A stretch of 64,000 nt of DNA from Cerrena zonata. Its lineage: Eukaryota > Basidiomycota > Agaricomycetes > Polyporales > Cerrenaceae. A model generated the notes under the pieces. That model was not told the DNA's origin. It was given only the letters and a program-made list of their open reading frames with translations, and searched no databases. A program made the translations under genes and the position numbers. Location: the NCBI GenBank assembly GCA_038087015.1, contig JASBNA010000037.1:310001-374000 (forward strand), written 5' to 3'. Numbering within the stretch: position 1 is the stretch's first letter; each line of letters opens with the position of its first letter. Shown one piece after another: positions 60,910 through 64,000 of this stretch.

Positions 60910-63900
60910 GCTTTGCGTAAGGGTGTCATAACCTTTTCCTTACTTGTTCGTCGGACATTGACCCATATTACTAGTATTAAGGCTGTTCGCATTACACACT
61001 ACAAGAAGTGCGCCTATTTATACACCTGATGGATCGTTGTGTCCCTGAATCCTTCAATGTGGTATCTAAGATCGGCCGTCGAGGCCCGCAAAGAGGTCTT
61101 GTTATCGAATAATAGTATGTTAGGTGTTGGTGGTGTGGACTCTTTTCGGATATTTAATTATCAGTTTATTTATAATTTTGGGATGACATAACCTTGAATT
61201 TGAACATACACAGGAGCTTACACAGGAGCTTGCATCGACGCTTGGAGATCATATCTCTGCATTTCTTAAGCTTAACGTGTTGGCGATACATTACGCCTTC
61301 TCAGCGTTTGCGTATCTCTTACGGAGACTGGTGGCTCCATGACTATACTTCTAGCCTGAGGATCTTCTCGATATGTTGCACTTCCCGGTCCCGGCTGAAG
61401 ATATCAAGTCCACCATTATAGCAACCATTTATCAAGAACCAAAAAGGACCTTCCATTCGCTCTTGACGGTCATCCGAATACTCCTACATGGTCTACGGTC
61501 CTATCACTCGGAGAACGGGTCGAAGTTCGAGAAGTTTCAGCATCTATCTTGCAACTCTATTTGTTGACAGCGGGGGAACCGGTGTTCAAATGTCCAAGCT
61601 CAAGATGTTTATATTCCAGAAAGTGAGTTCCGGTCTCATTCGGACTCTATCGGCCCACAGAGCGCAGGATTGGTTGATTGGGAGAAGTTGTTCGCTGGCT
61701 GTTAGTGTTGAACGTTGAACGTTGAATGTTGATGGCGGTCAAAGCCTTTCTCTCGTCTTGACTTCTTAACTATGTCAGGTTTCCGACTTACGGCGTACTA
61801 GGATTGTACTCTCTGCGCTGCATGTCTCGAGTCTCAATGTTGCTCGTTATGATCACATGCTTGTCGTGCAACGTTGACATCGGTCTAAGATGTCTACATC
61901 CCCCTCTGGGAAAGTCGAAATAGTCGAAATGATTCCTCTGTTACTCGCGTCTCCACTGGTCTCGTGCGGGGACGTGCCCTCTCGATCTATCACTGGCCAC
62001 TTTCTGCTAATTTGTATACTGCTTCAAGTTTCCTTTGCACTTTCCCCAGACGCAAAAATCTTGCCGTTCCTTACAACCTAATACTGCGCAGCACCTGTCA
62101 CCTTACGCAATCCCTTTGCATGGTCCACACTTTTGCGTCGTGATCACCATTTGGAATGAAGGAGAAGGAGAGATTAAAGCGGAGCTTGCTATATCCAGCT
62201 GATCGTCCCAACCACCGTGACTGTTCTTACCTTCTTGACAACTGCCCGTTGTCTGCTGACCAGGGCTAGTGTCTATACACTATTCAACATTTGCTATTCG
62301 ATGGTATCATGGATTCAGTTGCCGTTGCTTCGTTCTATGGGCTTCTATACGCTTCGTACACCCGCTGGCTTCAATGCTAAACCTTCATCGGACTGAAGGT
62401 CACAAGAGCATAGACAATGATGTCGACTCTGCCGACTCTATACTCTAAACCTTGCAATGACTCCCTCTCGTCCTGTGGACGACACTATGCTTGGGATAGA
62501 CACTATAATGCTATAACTTCGCATCCCCCATTCCTCCCTACAACGTGGATCACGCTTTAGCTTTCCGAACGTCACCCTGCCAGCCCTCTCTCGCCCTTGT
62601 CTACCTCCGACCGGCTCCATATTACCGCAGGCTTCTACCGGCGGAGCAGATAATCAGAATTTGTTTCAAGACTTTCCCATCGCTCAGATGTAGAATGTCA
62701 TCTGCCAACGTCCAACTCTACTTATGCGGCAGGAAGTTCAGCGCTTTCGAAACTAGGTTTGTGAATTCGAAGGGTGTTCCCGGGTTGCTTGGACTAGGTT
62801 TCGTGATACGGGAGCGTGAGTGGAAACTATCATTCCCTTTGTAACCCTGTAGACATCTAATAGAGTTTTCTGGGATCTTGAATAGAAGCCTTTGCATGTA
62901 TTGTTGCTACTGTCTATTGATGCCCTTGTAGGATTGACAACTGTAATTGAAGGATGTCGATGGGTGTCCATTGTTGTTCTGAGCTGTTGTAAAGTACAAT
63001 TGCGATGACAACGAGGACTGGTCGACTTGGGGTCACACGAATGTCAACTGCCCGAAAAGCAAGGAAGACTTCTCTCCTTGGTTTGTCCTCATCTCTTTAT
63101 TGTACGTGCTTTATATATGTATCGATTATAATAGTATGATTGACGTTCATCTGTCACTGAAAGCGAAGATAGAAAATACAAAAGGCACATAATGAGAGTA
63201 TGAAATAGCTGGACTTCGGACGTTGATTCCTATTACGATGTTATTGTTTGGGGTATATGGCCTCTCATTGCTTCAAGTGGGATATACAATTAGATTTATT
63301 TAATATGCCAACTCTGAGTTGAACTCTGAGTATCCTATACGTATGTGACGTCATTTGAAGGCACTCGGCGTTAACCGGTTCAGCACCAGCCTGAGGAGAC
63401 TCGGAAAAATTTACAAGTTTTTCCTGCTACTTCTCATGAACAGTGAATGCCTTACTTCTAATTAAACTTGGGAAATTTGTGACCCTGTACTAGTGGAAAG
63501 CTTGGTGATCACTGCTCAGTGTATCCGTTTGTGGTCTCTTTCTCTCTATTTTATGTGATGTTCAAGTTTTATTCCCGACCTGAACTTGACTCACTGTTCC
63601 GAATTGTGACGAACTCGAAGTTGGGAAATCTGCTTCTACAATGTTCAGGTACTTACTCCTCGACGGTCGAACAGATAATAAAGGCCATCACATGAGCCTG
63701 ACAATACGCTCACATGTTCTTTCGGTCTCAACACGGTCCGCCACCTCGAGCTTTCTCGAGCTTTCATCGCAGTCCAAGCCCAGTTCACGATGTAGAAACG
63801 TATCTGATGCTCGAATAGTACCCGAGGAAAGACCGTTCTTTGAGGGTATAAAGCGATCTTCCTCATATTTTTACACGTGTCGGTCAACCCGTGTAAGAAC

Positions 63901-64000
63901 TTATGAAGTCGCATGTCAATTTACTTTGCTCGTTATTTTTGTTATGGCTAACCGCTCTAGCACCAAATGCTAACGCTGTCCATTTCGATATCGATGCGAC
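60910..64000. other. no assembled gene; possible F-box relics
   Basis: Short segments such as NTVRHLELSRAFIAVQAQF (about 63735) have the look of leucine-rich parts of F-box proteins. They are scattered over frames and interrupted by stops, so this may be a decayed F-box gene. I cannot draw a model. Confidence 0.3.

Overview
The window looks like nuclear DNA of an agaricomycete (mushroom-forming basidiomycete). Genes are rich in short GT-AG introns of about 45-65 bases. Gene families are typical of such genomes: F-box proteins, a KDZ transposase, a TET/JBP dioxygenase and a basidiomycete multi-pass membrane protein. Exon-intron models below were built by eye from splice sites, reading phase and comparison between paralogues inside the window. 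Where exon lengths are given, the phases close.

Region 1 (1-5.4 kb) holds a cluster of spaced short palindromes (1289-1647), a frameshifted F-box relic and one orphan gene. Region 2 (about 5.4-31.55 kb) is the core of the window. I interpret it as one giant KDZ-class DNA transposon of about 26 kb. It is bounded by two degenerate arrays of 13-base palindromes (CCAT-N5-ATGG type) that are inverted copies of each other and share the same spacing from the outer end (34, 46, 46 bases). Between the arrays lie a DnaJ-like zinc protein that lost HPD, an orphan 797-residue protein, a TET/JBP 2-oxoglutarate/Fe(II) dioxygenase, the KDZ transposase, a 1140-residue orphan with a cysteine cluster, a divergent orphan, and a DnaJ-zinc gene that kept HPDKGG. 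That last gene is flanked by two paralogous coiled-coil genes. Three of these genes carry a single in-frame TGA, so this copy is probably decaying. A foldback element sits at the inner edge of the left array.

Region 3 (31.4-41.3 kb) is a nest of local duplications: a family with an F-box-like N terminus (three genes and one fragment), a duplicated secreted cysteine protein, and two small secreted proteins with Kex2-like KR sites. One copy of the larger secreted protein was split at codon 2 by a TA-flanked MITE. One small secreted gene runs into the right end of the giant element. Region 4 (42.4-47 kb) has two long F-box proteins. Region 5 (47-64 kb) is gene-poor. It contains an Edc1/PNRC-type decapping-enhancer candidate (52.8-54.2 kb), a non-autonomous inverted-repeat element (58.5-59.1 kb) and a multi-pass membrane protein (59.8-60.9 kb).

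The giant element's genes are arranged in diverging groups, consistent with cargo of one mobile unit. The duplicated genes to its right are host genes of an evolving, probably lineage-specific cluster.
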